The position numbers and the translations under genes were made by a program. A model generated the notes under the pieces. The model saw only the letters and a program-made list of their open reading frames with translations. It searched no databases and was not told the origin of the DNA. This document shows positions 11,091 to 23,730 of a stretch of DNA of 64,000 nt, one piece after another (the stretch's first letter is position 1; every line of letters starts with the position of its first letter). The stretch comes from Linyphia triangularis (Eukaryota > Arthropoda > Arachnida > Araneae > Linyphiidae): NCBI GenBank assembly GCA_963978545.1, contig OZ021732.1:62410714-62474713 (forward strand), in the 5' to 3' direction.

Positions 11091-11664
11091 CATTATTTCC
11101 TCTAGCACTAGCTGAATTATCAGTAAAATATGCGAAAAACCCAAGTCTATAATTCAGTGTAATAACTACAATATCTCCCACTGCTGAAAGTATCGTACCG
11201 TTGTACAGATCGTCTCTTGCAGAACCATATCGGTGTTCTCCGCCGTGTATCCAGATCATTATGGCCTTCTTCTTATTGCTTTTTGTAATCCTGTTGCCTT
11301 CTGGAACCCAGATATTCATGTAAAGGCAATCCTCGGAATTGTCTGTTGAATTGTAGTACCAAGGAAAATGACTTTTAGTATACTGGGGACAAGCTGGTGG
11401 GAGTTTTACTGCTTGAAATTTTTTTGGTAACTCTGTTTGATATATTTGGGAAGCCTTATTGAAGCGATTGTTGTTGGAATGAGCGTATTGAATTCCCAAG
11501 TACTGATTCACTGTAAAATCTTTGTATTTGATCGTTTCCCCTGTAATTCTGGCGTCTTCATTGAGGTAGTAACCAGTTTTGAGATGAATAGTTTTACAGT
11601 CAGCACAGTTCTGAACAAAGCAGAGAATTATCCCACACAAGACTGCCCATTTTATCACTGCCAT
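11091..11664 (-). CDS. Carboxylesterase/cholinesterase-like protein, exon 1 with signal peptide
   Basis: This first coding exon starts with ATG at 11664. Residues 1-22 form a hydrophobic signal peptide (MAVIKWAVLCGIILCF...), so the product is secreted or type-I membrane. The esterase N-terminal features follow: YLGIQYA (family G-I-P-Y-A strand), PPACPQ, the signature NSEDCLYMNIWVP at about residues 107-119, and IMIWIHGGEHRYGS. In active esterases the oxyanion motif is HGGGF; here it is HGGEH, so one oxyanion glycine is lost. VVITLNYRLGFFAYF is the conserved strand-turn. The exon ends in GGAAATAATG|GTAAGC (phase 1), which joins exon 2 cleanly. Together with the missing serine in exon 2, this supports an inactive esterase-fold protein. 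About 191 residues are encoded here, against 500-600 or more for a full family member. Confidence 0.85.
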
Positions 11665-12479
11665 ATTTTCCTGAAAAACTGAAAATATATTTTATTTGAT
11701 TATTGAATAGATATGAAAAGAATGTACAGCCTAATTATTAATATGTTTCTTAATAAATGGTAAGAATACTAGTAAATTCATTATTTGTTTCAAGTAAACA
11801 TTTCAGCTTTGCTCACACTTTGAAGAATTGATAAAAATGATTGAAAAAATATTTCTAAACAATTTCTGTCCCAGAACAATTTGGATTAGAGGTACTTGCA
11901 CAGCGAAAACTTTACAAATAAACCACAAAATCACTTACCTATTCTAGTAATAGACACTTTAATTACTTATTAATATAGCTTCCAAAATATATTTGAATTA
12001 AAACATTAACTTGTAAAAATTATTGGAAATTGGTGATGTTGTTAGCTCTCACTAATTCCAAAGGCAAAGCAAAGTTCCAAAGAAAAAACAATACATTGTT
12101 TTTATTTCGAAAATTATAAACACAATGCTACGTATTGCTCGCTATTGGTTAAATTATTTTCAATTTATAACAGAGAATCATTTACATCTCACACATAGTT
12201 TTACGCAACACAAACTGAATTCCAAATAACAAAAGCTGAATAAAAAATTCTCTTAATATACTGGAAATTATAGCAAAAAATATCATTACGTTTCTCAAAA
12301 TCAAAGATTGCAGCCATTTCAGTTTATGCGTAACACTAATGTAGGGAAAAGTTTATAGAAATAATCTATACTACTGTCTGCTTATTAGTGCGTTATGAGT
12401 ATATTAATTAGATTCGTTTTTGATTGAAAATATTTTGAAGGCAAATAAATGTAAGGTTTAGGAGGAAAAAAAGTCCGAT
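11665..12479. other. Upstream region of the esterase-like gene, no gene seen
   Basis: This AT-rich DNA upstream of the start codon should hold the 5' UTR and promoter of the esterase-like gene. I see no distinctive core-promoter motif that I would defend. Confidence 0.4.
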
Positions 12480-13060
12480 TTTTTGTGGTAAGTTTCGAAC
12501 GTTCAGAAGAATGTATTTTGATCTCTAATCGGAAGATAATCTTTAATTTGTTATTGATTTGGTATTCTTGTTTTAACTTTAACGTACATAAGAAAAACAT
12601 CTTTGGATTATTTACTTTAATTTTAAAAAGTATAAGAAAAAATGGTAAATATATGATACTTTTCATCAATAGAATATGTATTTTCACGTAAAATATACTT
12701 ATATTTAATACAATATACGTACTCAAAATATTATAAATACAAATATTTCTCAAATATTTACTTTTTTCTTCCTTTTACTTTCTCTTTCTTTTGAAGAATT
12801 CTGTCCTCTTTGTTGAATGAGAATTATCATTAAGAAAAGTTTAACGTTGTATATATATATATTAGTATCAAGATATAATTTGTTGCTTATTTTTATTTTA
12901 GTTGAATTAAATTTAGTGATATAAAAAAATATTAGAAAAAATATTATTATTTTAAAAAAATATATGTTGACTTTTAAAATAAATTTGATTCAAACGATAA
13001 TCAAATAATTAACGACATTTAACTTTCTTAGGCAACTATAATGAAAAGGAAAATACCTAA
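12480..13060. repeat. Dispersed repeat, single-unit copy
   Basis: The region aligns by eye with 24905-25890. Shared phrases include the AATCGGAAGATAATC / AGTCGGTAGATGATA segment (about 12527 / 24953). A second shared block is GTTGACTTTTAAAATAAATTTGATTCAAACGATAATCAAATAA-type sequence (about 12966 onward), ending GCAACTATAATGAAAAGGAAAAT. Here the terminal unit occurs once; in the other copy it is tandemly triplicated. No coding capacity is visible. Confidence 0.6.
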
Positions 13061-13089
13061 TTATGAACTATTAAAAAAATACACTAGGT

Positions 13090-14406
13090 TAGATTAGATT
13101 TGAGAGTGGCGAAGCCAAGCGTTCTTAGGCGTGATGATCCTGTACCTCTCTTACTCAAAAGATGAACAGCCCACGCTAAACAGTGTAGTGGCCTTACAGA
13201 AGACCAGACATTCTGATAGGAGAGGATATTGCAGAAGTCTTAAGACTTCTGTCTATAACACCACAGGCTTTAATCCTATCACCCATGCAAGATTGGCATT
13301 TGCAAAAAATATGCTCTACTGTTTCAGTTGAATTTTCACATCCTATGCATATGTTATCTTCGACAACTTTAATTCTTTTAAGATGGTTCCTTGGACAGTG
13401 ACTGGTTAATAAACCAATTATATTTTTACAAGACTTCCTGCCCAGTCCTAGTATAAATTTTTGTGTTTGTTAGAGATTTCCTTTATAAAGTGTTTGGATT
13501 GTCCCACACCATGATACTTTTTTCACTCTACTTCAGTTTCTTTAATAAGACCTGTCCTAAGTGATTTCCTGACATCAGATCGTGGGACTGGAACAAATGT
13601 AACAAATGTTGTAGGCCCGAAAGTCCTGTTGGTGGATTCAAGGATAGTTAGTTCATCTGCATGTTCGTTAATCAAAATTCCACGATGTTCAAGAACCCAA
13701 ATCAATGTAACTTTTGTTTCTACCTTTCTCGTTCGGAGCATTTTTACATTCAAGCACGAGAATTTCGAGTACCTAAACCTTTTTCCAAAACTTTCAGCGC
13801 CGTTTGACAAACAGCAATTTCTTTGCGACTTGTTTTTGAAGTAACAAGTTCCAGTCCAATACATTACCCTTCTCCTAGTCCCTCCTGGTTGGGAAGACAG
13901 TGTGAAACTATTTTAGAAGTATTGGACGTTTAGCCATAGCGTCCTGATTCATCATCATTGATGGACATGGCTCTTGTATTTCTGACCATATAAGTGTAAG
14001 TCTATACCTGCATGGTTTGAACAAGCAGTAACTATTTACTCTAGGTCTAATTATTTCCATAGCCTCATGTTTAATAAACGTATGAAGAGGTAGGACACAA
14101 AAGACCATTTCGAGAGCAAATCCATGTGTTGTTGTGATATCCCCTGTAATAGCCAGGCAATCCAGCCTTTGAAGTTTATCTTGTCTGGTTTTGGCGTCCT
14201 TAAGTTGCTTTCTAAGCCAAAAGGTAACCGCTGCAAATGTAACAATTGGTTTTACCATCATACTGTAGAGTCAGTAGATCACTTTTGATTTTATGTCCCA
14301 CTATCTGCTTATAGCTCTTCTGCATACAAAGAATATAGATGTGGCTTACTGTATGGATATATTTAGATGGATTTAAAAAAATTTTAAGGTTCCAAAGTGT
14401 TACCAA
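13090..14406 (-). pseudogene. Jockey/R1-like non-LTR retrotransposon relic (RT thumb and RNase H end)
   Basis: Reading leftward, about 14406-14260 resembles the post-palm segment of a non-LTR reverse transcriptase. Next comes RPIVTFAAVTFW and LQRLDCLAITGDITTT (about 14250-14120), a well-known thumb block of arthropod Jockey/R1-type elements. After a gap, VTLIWVLEHRGILINEHADEL (about 13690-13640; positions of the conserved H-R-G and ADEL) is the C-terminal RNase H block. A degenerate tail with a transposon-type W...SK..I pattern runs to about 13090. Frameshifts separate all the blocks. The 5' two thirds (endonuclease, RT catalytic core) are absent, as usual for 5'-truncated insertions. Confidence 0.7.
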
Positions 14407-14853
14407 GTTATTTTACATAATCAACCAGTGATATTTTCTTGAAATAGAATTCCTAAAAATAGGACTGAAAATTTATAATTTTCACTTAGGAAATAAATCA
14501 TACATAATTTCAACACTTGAAATAAAACTTGTGCAATATTCACGTAGAAACTAATATCATTGGACTATATAGCATAAGAAATACTTTCAATTTCAATGAT
14601 TAGTCAAGGACATCTAGATCTAAAACATACAAGAGTTACCAAGTTATTAAATAATTTTTGTTTTTATTTTTACGACAAAATGGTAATGTTTTCTTTCACA
14701 GACAAATCATCGCATGTAATCTGAAAACATATATTAAAGAAAATAAAAGCTGAAACTATTTTTCTGAGTAAGAAAAAATATATATACTGACGTAATGCAT
14801 CTAGTTTGTCTGTGTGAATTTATATGTTTCTCTTTGTGTATTTCTCAACGCAT

Positions 14854-14888
<35 letters not shown>

Positions 14889-15091
14889 GAGGAGGAGGAG
14901 GAGGAGGAGGAATAAAAGAAAATAATGCAATAAGCCAAAGTCGGCGATGGCGCTCCAAGCTGATGGATTAAGTAGTCTGGTATGCGCTGCGGAGGAAATT
15001 AACATATTTAATGATTTACTTCATTTCAACAAAATATGCAAATTTCACGAACCCTTTTTCAGGTTGCTATTTTCGAAAACTGCGTAGTTGA
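14407..15091. repeat. Non-coding DNA with (AG)n/(AGG)n microsatellite at 14856-14910
   Basis: A run of GA dinucleotides changes to GGA trinucleotides within 14856-14910. The rest of the stretch is AT-rich with no recognisable gene. Confidence 0.8.
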
Positions 15092-15419
15092 ATGAGAGAG
15101 TTAGTACAGACCAACTCTTACCATTTCCATCAAGTCTGCACTCGACGTATTTTTTCAACATGGACCACCACCTCTCTTGGTCTCTTGTACGTTCTCGATT
15201 CTTCAAGACCGTGTATGCATGACATCAGTCAACTTATCTACTTCGTGTCAATTATGCCGTTCGTGCTAAGTATTCATCCTCATAAAATACGTTCAGCATA
15301 TCCGTCAATTCCTTCAAGACCGCATGTGAATCACTGTTTCCTGGCCCAACTATATATCAATTGAAGTTTTAGTGAATCACGCTTTGCCTCATTTGAAGTA
15401 TTTCTCAGCTACCTGTGTT

Positions 15420-15655
15420 CCCGGCTCCGTATACCCTTTATCAATTTGTCGATGAACTGCACGAAACATCCAACCCCAATCATCAATATTTCGTAGTTCG
15501 GAATGCCATGTGCATGAACGCCTAAACCATCCTTCTTCGGGCAAACAATTATCGTGTGTTCTACAAGTGCATCCAATATCTACAATACCCATTGCACCAT
15601 TGCATCTAAACTCGAATAATGCTTTTTGGCCATCAATCTCTAACTGCATTGTCAT
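15420..15655 (-). other. Candidate cysteine-rich exon of unknown function
   Basis: An open frame on the minus strand with a more balanced base composition than its surroundings encodes a cysteine- and tryptophan-containing segment (GCTCRTHDNC, then WFRRSCTWHS, then DDWGWMFRAVH). A plausible donor CACAG|GTAGCT lies near 15420, and an acceptor-like ATGCAG sits at the 5' side. I do not recognise the family. The even codon-like composition of 15060-15870 makes a real exon or an old transposon gene both possible. Confidence 0.2.
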
Positions 15656-15869
15656 TCCTTTACGTTAGTCAGCATCGTGGATTCCACAACTACATCCAAT
15701 ACTTATCGAAAAAGTATGCAGGTCCTAGCATCTTACTCTGCAACGTGACGATCACGTGCATAGTACAAAAGGTCAACGTATTGCCTTCATGCCTTGCACA
15801 CGTGATTGTGATCTTCAAATTGGAAGAACTGTATAGCTACCATCAGACTTCAAGCGATCATTAGATAGA

Positions 15870-16712
15870 GAGCACGAGTGTGGCGTTCCTTCTTAGTAAA
15901 TCCTTTGTTATAAATGTTGTACCCAAGTCATCATTAAATATATTAATTCAAGTATGGAGTGTAATCAACCCTTTAACAATCTCATCCTTCCAACAGCACC
16001 TCTTCAAGTCCATACCCAATATCCATAATTACCGTTCAACCTGCATCGTGCGATTCCTTTTTTCATGAAGTATTTCGACAAGCTAGAGATAAAATATCTT
16101 TTTTTTTTATTATTCCAATGCAATAATTTTGTAGTAGTTTAATGTTCATTAAGTTTTTTTATTTTTCATAAATAATATTCGTGCCTCTCAAAATTTTAAT
16201 AAACGAAACTGCGCTCTGGCTATTTAGTGAAAATGTCCTATATTGAAAAATAATTTCCTAAATATGTAATTACACAAAACAATATGATTGCATCTCAATT
16301 ATAATTTAACCACACGACGCAATTTTTTGTTTTATACATGCAAGATCAGGAAAATTCAAGTCCAACAAATATCTAAATCACCAAATCAAATGAATTTTAG
16401 GAATGATATGACTTTAAAAAATTATTAAACTACAAATATGTGACACATTTGTGTCTGTTAAAAGTACTAGCAGGACAATCAATTCTAGGAATGCGTCAAC
16501 ACTTCACATTTTACATTACGATTGCTCACCAGTTTTGTATTCAAACGTTTATCACTTCTACGTACAACAACTCAATTTGTTTACCATTTATATTTTAGTA
16601 TTCATCACTTTTGAGTTTAACAATGAACATTTCTCGCGTTTTGTTATTATTTGTCTATTCAATTCTAAATGTTTTGAATAGGCTATAAACAGAAAAATTT
16701 CTGCTCAATGCG

Positions 16713-16747
<35 letters not shown>

Positions 16748-17182
16748 GCAATCAAAGTTTCCCTGTTACACGTTGCTGAGAAAACGACTAATTCAGCTTA
16801 AATTGAATATGACGCCAAGGCTTGCCAAACATCTTGGCTTGAAATGCGGCAGCGGAAACCAGTTTTGCAAGTTTCTCGCAAATTGCGCCACCCTGTACAT
16901 GATATGGCAATGGTCTACCAGCACCAACTATTTCAACGTCAACTATTTGGTAGAAACCTCACGGTTTTGGGGCATTTTCTTTTCTTAATATTTATATAAC
17001 TAATTTTTTTAAAGAACTTTTGTTTAAATATTTGGAATCAGAAAGAAATTCTTCATAAATACAAACTAATTTCACTAGTTTTTAAAAAATGCGGGAATTG
17101 TCCATTCAACTATAAACTAGGTGTTAGTTCTCTCATTTGGAAATAACAGATTTTAAAAGGCCAAACAGAAAGGATATATTTT
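15870..17182. other. AT-rich non-coding stretch, poly-T run near 16712-16741
   Basis: No gene with family resemblance is visible. A homopolymer T run of about 30 bases ends near 16741 and is followed by a less AT-rich block (16780-16980) containing CTTGCCAAACATCTTGGCTT; I could not identify it. Confidence 0.4.
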
Positions 17183-17190
17183 GTTGTCAC

Positions 17191-17535
17191 CATCGATATA
17201 GATAAACAACTGGATAGACTGCTCCATTGTCAATGCAAAGAGAAAAACGCTCCGGGGATTGCGAAGCTTTACAAAGCTGGTGGGACGATTAACCAATCAC
17301 AGTTCACTTTTATAGTTGGATGGAAATGCGAAAAACCTTGTAAAATGCTAGAATATATATTTTTTGGCACATTATTGCTAATTAAGGTCTACTATTGACA
17401 TTTCTGCTGTGTACAACCCAAAATTTTATTTTCAATCGTCGGCAATCCATATTTTTTATCCCACCAACGGCATCTAGCAACGGTTTCATTTTCCCAGCGT
17501 TAAGCAGTCTATCCAGTTGTTTTTTTACATCGATG
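17191..17535. mobile_element. MITE with 8-bp target duplication, copy A
   Basis: Exact direct repeats GTTGTCAC flank the element (17183-17190 and 17536-17543). The ends are about 31-bp inverted repeats starting CATCGAT and containing AACAACTGGATAGACTG in both arms. At 345 bp with no coding capacity, it is a miniature inverted-repeat transposable element. An 8-bp duplication suggests hAT or P superfamily mobilisation; the CATCGAT end does not settle which. A second copy lies at 22336-22663. Confidence 0.85.
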
Positions 17536-17543
17536 GTTGTCAC

Positions 17544-18184
17544 AAACAAACACAAATTGTTTATCACTTATATGGATAAGATCATCTTTTCCTCATGTTA
17601 TTTTCGCAATTTCGTATGAATAAATCGATTCTATTTACGCATTTTATTGCTTTTATCATGTAACAAATCACCTGACTCATACACAAACAAACATTTATTT
17701 TGTATACATGCTACACCGAACTTCCTGTTCGCGCACATTATTGTCATGCCATCCTTCATATTAATTGTGCTAAATGCTTCTTAATAAAAATGACATTTTT
17801 ACTTTTTTGGTATTATCCTTCGTCCAGCTTAAAATCTGAAATGTAGGATTTGATGCTGGCATCTGTTCTGCCCTTCAACTATCTTTCCTGAGGAGGCATC
17901 GTACACACCAGAATTAAATTTAATTTAGCATTTTTATTTACCCTTTTTAGTAACAAACATTTTAAGCCCTAGTTTCATGATTCTGAATTTTTTTTTAATT
18001 TTGGACTTCCCTCATTAAATCCCGAATTTGGAATGTTTTCAACAATATTTTAGTTTCCATAATTCTTTATGTTGTATTCTATATTAAAATTTAATGTTTT
18101 ATAATTCATATAGTACAATTGTTAATGTTTGCTTTTTGATAATTTTTTTGGAACTGTTTAACCAATTATCCATAAGTGTTACAT
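17544..18184. other. Non-coding, no feature seen
   Basis: AT-rich sequence without recognisable genes or repeats, between the MITE and SINE copy 2. Confidence 0.4.
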
Positions 18185-18198
18185 TCTATGTGCTTTGA

Positions 18199-18376
18199 CC
18201 GACCAAACGGGATAGTGGTTAACGTGCTAGCTTCTAGACCGCGAGGTTGCGGGTTCGAGTCCCGTGTTAGGCATGGGTGTTTGTAAAAATGTATGTTGTC
18301 TTGTCTAATGACGAATGTTTCGGCGCATTATAGCCCTCGTATTGCTGACGGCGCCAGATAATCTGAAAACAACCAA
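18199..18376 (+). mobile_element. tRNA-derived SINE, copy 2 (perfect 14-bp target duplication)
   Basis: Same family as the copy at 8001-8176, in plus orientation. The head CCGACCAAACGGGATAGTGG contains the A-box region, then comes a B box GGTTCGAGTCC, then the body ending GACGGCGCCAGATAATC and AAAACAACCAA. It is flanked by TCTATGTGCTTTGA at 18185-18198 and 18377-18390, identical on both sides. There is no poly-A tail; the 3' end is a short CAA-rich tail. Confidence 0.9.
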
Positions 18377-18390
18377 TCTATGTGCTTTGA

Positions 18391-21300
18391 TTTTACAAAC
18401 TTCTATTGCGGTTTGAATCAGAGTGTTTTGTTTTTACTTTTTAAATGGAGCTATCTACTAAGGAAATTTAACTCTAACTTTGAAAATCGTACGAAAGTTT
18501 CGCACATAAAATAAATGGGACTATTCACACTACACGGGTGCGGGCAGTATATCTCCGCAACTTCCAGAGATAACTCCAGTTTAAATAAATTTTTTTTTTT
18601 TACAATTTCAACTGTATACAACACCTACTAGGGTCAACTTACAAATGAAATAATTAAATTTTAACTTAATTTTGAATCTTGACGTTTTTGTAAAAAGTCA
18701 ATCATTTTAAAAATTTTAAAAACAAAAATATATATAAAAAAAATTAAAGTTAAATTTTCAATTCTTGAGGTTCCCTCTATCAAATCATTGTGTATCGTTT
18801 GCAATTAATTTTAAAATTTTAAATGAATTACAAATTGAGTGATGATTTGTGCAATTACATCCCAATTAGTTAATTATTAATTAATCAATTTAAATATCAT
18901 CAAATTATTAATTATGAATGTCGAAAGGAAAAAAAGAATAAATTCAAGAAAGACTTCATGGCCTTTTTCTTTAACATTTTCATAAATAATATTACAGAAT
19001 GATATACAGAATTAAAAATACCTATGAAGATGAAACATCAATTTTTATCACGATTTACAAGTCATGGTTTATTTTATGCCAAAGGGAGTGATCCTACTCT
19101 CAAGTAATAAACATCATAATAAAGGGTGTCAAAAGACAAATTAAAAATACTGTAAAAAAAAAACGTATGTGACATACAATTATTCAGCGTAAGGAAGCTT
19201 TTACTCAAATATTTTGGAGGATTAAAGGGACTCTAAATTCCTGTAATGGCGTATCCAGCTAGTGGGTGCGCGCCCCTCCCTCAGGTGGAGTCTACTTTCT
19301 TTTTATTTACAATTAAAAAAAATAAAAATAATAATAATAAATTTTTTTTAGTAAGTTTACGCAAGAAACATATTTTTACCTTCATCTAATGAGGAACTAG
19401 CACAAGTGAGGAAAATGAATATTTTTTGTATTTTCTAGTGTTATCCAACGAATATATTTGAGCAGTGCAATTATTTTTTATCTTTATGCTTTCAATTAAT
19501 CAAAAACCGAGTTTGAAAATAGACGAAATCAAAGCGAAAGTCACGTGACCAAAAACGCATAAAAAAACTGTGACGTGGTTACGCAGAGATAAAGTCGCAA
19601 AACGAAGAAGAAACCTCACTCATTCCCTTTCTAAAACAGGTTTTAGACTGGTTCATTATCTGCGCGTTGACGTTTCACTCAAAAGTTGCTTTTTCCCGCC
19701 AAATCGCTTGGGGAAAAACTAAATATTTTTTTCAACTATCTATCCAGCTCAAATTTTTGAAAGAATGGTATTGTTTTTCATGATTTTTTCTCTACTTTTA
19801 TTTAAAAATAAAACAAAAAAAAAAGTGAAAGTTCCTCATTTCCGAAACAGCAAATAAAAAATAAATAAAAAAAAAGCTTATTTTTGGATCAAGGTTATTT
19901 TAATAACCTTCTCCCTTCCCATTCCAACGAACGTTGGAAGACTGAACAAGTATTCAAACCTTCATCCCCTTGACCTTGAAAACGTCTTCACGACACTTTA
20001 AAACATATCCCTTACTACTAAAAGTATCTTGGGATCGAATTATCAATAAATATTCTTCCCGTTCTCCTAGGACCTCTGATACCCGGTCCCTTTTTCTGTC
20101 GGGTGGGAGGTAGAGATTTTGATTCTCACATGAGTATTGTCCAACGTCAACCAGGGGGAAAAAGAATAATGAGAAGTTGACTATTTGGGTTACCCCCATT
20201 CAGCTGAACATGGTAATTGGCTAAACTTATAAGTTTTGATAGAAAGGAAGAGGAAGGTTGTTTATAAACTGCATAAGAATTCGTCCAGCTCTAGCTCGTG
20301 CTTGTGTTTCGGCTTGTAAATAAGCGGCATATTTGAATTCTGATTAATAATTCCTCCCTGGCAACACCACAGGGGAAAGGTATGCAATTTTTTTACTTGA
20401 AATAAACTTATAAACAATTTTGTAAAAAGTATTATCTGTGTAAAGTAGCAGTACAGTTGCAGAATTAGTTATTTAAAAAAATTATCGCTTTCAAATTAAA
20501 CGAATTAATCGCGAAATTAAACGAATTAATTGACAAAATAAATTTGTATGTTTTTACGATAATTGAAAAAATCTTGTACACATATTTACCTGGACATGCT
20601 TTTAAATTCCTCTTTTTTTTTCTTCTTTTTTTTTATTGCTGCAGTAATGCAAGAAATATCGCACTTTATAAGTAATTATAACGTCTACGGCATATATATA
20701 TTTTCCCTGTTTTAAATTTTCTTCAAAATGTTTAATAAATAAGTGCAATTATATATAATATGCTTAGGTTATGAACATATGTTATGGGCAAATATTGAAC
20801 TCTAAAATGTTCGCCAATATCTTTGGGAAATTATATGCTTATTTATTAGAAATACAAAATAATAAAATGAGAATACGTAAAAAAGATCTAACTGCATAAT
20901 AAATAATAATGGTCCGAAATTTATCATGTGCTGTATTTTGCATGATACATTTGTTATTTCGGTTAATACCTGCAACAATTTTCTGAATTTGGTGTTTTAA
21001 CAGTAAGACTATAAGATTATTGTTTAATCGAAGGGTGTTCCGATAAAACATTTTTAAATACAAGTTTTTGTAAATGGAAAAAAGCTGTAGAGAAATTCAA
21101 GACGCACGGTTTTTGGTGAAATCAGACTTTCTTCTTTTAAATCCTCTTTGAATATAGGTAATGTTGCCTCGATTACAAATTAGATTCAGCAAGATGATCA
21201 CAAATAAAAGAAATCAAAAAGTATACATACACTGTGATACGCTTCTATTTTGTACCTGCCAAGGTAAACGTTTGCGTGATCATGTAGCGTCAAAAAAGAC

Positions 21301-22335
21301 ATTCGAAACTGGAATTTGTTTTGTAATAATTGTTCAATATTTAAATTGTATTTGTTTCTATTGCCTAATTAAAAATATTACTTATGATTATTAGTAAAAC
21401 ATTCTCTTTGAGAAGCAATTTCTCCCTACATACTTTAGATTACTCGAGTAGCAATGGATTATCCTGTGAAACAACGAATTTTTTACTTATTAAGCTCACT
21501 ACATAAATATGTTATGAAAATGTTAAATTTTGATGTACAACTTCTGATTTCGCAGTTTGATGTAAGTACAATATAAGATTTATATTTAGTCACTTTTAGT
21601 CACAAATAAAAGTAGCAAGTTCCCACTTTCATTGGAAATTCTTCAGTATAATAGATATCTCCGGGAATGTAGCTTGCTAAAATGTTTAAATGCACGGTAC
21701 TTTTTGAATACAATGTATTTTTTTAATAAAATAGGTAAAATGAAAAAACAAAAGGACAGTGTTGACCACCTTAAGCTAAGATAGCAAGTCAGAAATGTGA
21801 CGAAAGAGTGTGTGTGTGGGGGGGGGGGGGAGGTAATCAATGAATACGGATTATCTTGAAGTATATTTCTTGAACACTGCAGAGATTTTTTTTACTTTTT
21901 TCAGACATTCAATTTCGTCCTGGCTATGGCACAGTGTTGCGCCCTTCCTTCAGGAAGATCCGCCTTTAAACTCCTGTCGGCAACTCCTCCTTCATACTCA
22001 TCAGTGTGCAGTTGCATTCTAAAGAAGCAGTTGCTTTGCTACATCCTTCCGATCTTTGTAAAGTAAAACAAGCAATATATCCGGACATGAGTCTAAGATA
22101 AGAACTTTTATGCAGAAAAAAAAAAAAAAAAATCTAATCCATAAAAATGAAATTTTTACTATGACTCCTTTTATGCATTGCCAACTTTTATATGCCATTA
22201 CAACTTAGGTAATTTTGAACTCGGATTGAATTATGTAGTATTTTACTACTACGAAGGAAACCCTCATTTCAGCACCATTGCTAAATTGTAATTTAAAATG
22301 CGTTAATCTGCAAAATCAATCTGCCAAGTTTCAGC
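18391..22335. other. Long AT-rich non-coding stretch
   Basis: I see no gene. Notable simple sequence includes a poly-G run within TGTGTGTGGGG...AGG near 21810-21833 and several A/T homopolymers. A somewhat GC-richer patch at 19570-19700 and another at 20270-20390 (with CCTGGCAACACCACAGG) could be repeat fragments but match nothing else in the window. Confidence 0.4.
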
Positions 22336-22663
22336 CATCGATTAAATAAACAACTGCATAGACTGTTTAACGCTGAAAAAATAAAGCCTTTGAAAGTTTA
22401 TTGGGGGGAAAAAAACAAAAAAAACATGGATTGTCGCAGAATGAAAATAAAATCTTGGATTGTACACAGCAGAACTGTCAATAGTAGACCTTAATTAGTA
22501 ATAATGTGCAAAAAAAATATCCACGGTAGCATTTTATAAGGTTTCTCTCATTCCCACCCAACTATCAAAGTGAACTGTGATTGGTTAATCATCCACCCAT
22601 CATCAGCAACTTTCATTGATATTGGAGCAATTTATTTATCCAGTTGTTTATCTGTATCGATGA
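22336..22663. mobile_element. MITE copy B
   Basis: Same family as 17191-17535 but in the opposite orientation. It shares AACAACTG(G/C)ATAGACTG at one end, GTACACAGCAGAA internally, and TTATCCAGTTGTTTATC at the other end. Flanking 8-mers GTTTCAGC and ATTTCAGA agree at 6 of 8 positions, an older target duplication than copy A. Confidence 0.75.
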
Positions 22664-22685
22664 TTTCAGATAGAGTAGATGAAGG

Positions 22686-22916
22686 CAAGCGGAATAATTA
22701 GTCATTCAAAGAGTTTGCTCGCCACAATTGAAAATCGATATTTATATGAAGGATTTTAAAATATCAAACTGCAGGGATTTTCTTTTATCATATATAATCA
22801 TCCTTAATAATGGAAGATTTCGGTCATTAAATGTCTCCAAATTGCACAGGCTTGAATGGTGGAATGCTCTTGGTGTCTGGATCTGACGTACGGCATTGGA
22901 AACAGGAATAAAAACG
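22686..22916. repeat. Direct repeat, copy 1 of 2 (second at 23731-23952)
   Basis: About 225 bp starting CAAGCGGAATAATTA and ending GGAAACAGGAATAAAAACG recurs about 1.04 kb downstream at 23731-23952 with scattered differences and small indels. Copy 1 starts 23 bp after the MITE, so part of the unit may belong to a larger family. Between the copies is AT-rich DNA without genes. Confidence 0.75.
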
Positions 22917-23730
22917 GGTTTTAAACAGGGTTTTAAAAAAACACAAATAAACCGTTTTTTTTTTTTTTTTTTTTTTCATCCTTTCTAATTACTTAAATAC
23001 ATATTTATAAATAAAATTTGACATTAACTAGAATAATTATTGTTAAAATAATTATAAATATTACTTCTGAAAATAATTTAAACTAAGTAAATAAACAATT
23101 GTTGCTACTTATCTGGACATTCAAATCAAAATTTTAATATTTTATTGAGATATATTATTTCTTAAATATTTCTTATACAGAATAATACAATGGTAATTGT
23201 TTACTGCATAATACATGGAATATTGCTCTTGGATTCATCAGTAATGGTGACTAATTATTCAAAATACATCTAAGATTTAGAAATAAGTTGTTTACACAAA
23301 ACCTTTATTTTAGAAACAAATTTAAAATGCAGACTATAATTTAAATTTAATAAATAATTTAAAATATAATTATAAAAATTAATATATCTATTATATTAAT
23401 ATAAAAATTATTGTTCAATTGGTAGTTTTTAAATACAAGATTTATTTAAATATAGATTAGAACTTTATCTATAATATTCGTATAATTTTTTATTTACAAA
23501 AACATCACTTAATCATGTTATAGTACCAAGAATGTAAATATTTCATTTAGTGAACTATTTTCTCAAAAAAGAAAAAGAAAACTACATTCTTATTTCTTTA
23601 TCTCATTTAAAACAAATTTTGGATTGAACATTTTGAATACAAAAACAAGTTTTGCTCCTTTTCTAAAACCTGTCTATTACGACAATTGTACAACTCCAGA
23701 AAGAAAATATTCTCTCATGAAAATCTACTC

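Noticed and set aside
12385..12753. Long minus-strand open frame rich in Ile, Leu, Lys and Phe
   Set aside because: Composition is what random AT-rich DNA gives, it overlaps a dispersed repeat shared with 24905-25290, and it has no family resemblance.
18199..18376. tRNA gene call from the conserved A and B boxes
   Set aside because: Four dispersed copies have the same non-tRNA body and target duplications, the acceptor stem does not close as a normal tRNA, and the anticodon loop is irregular. These are SINEs.
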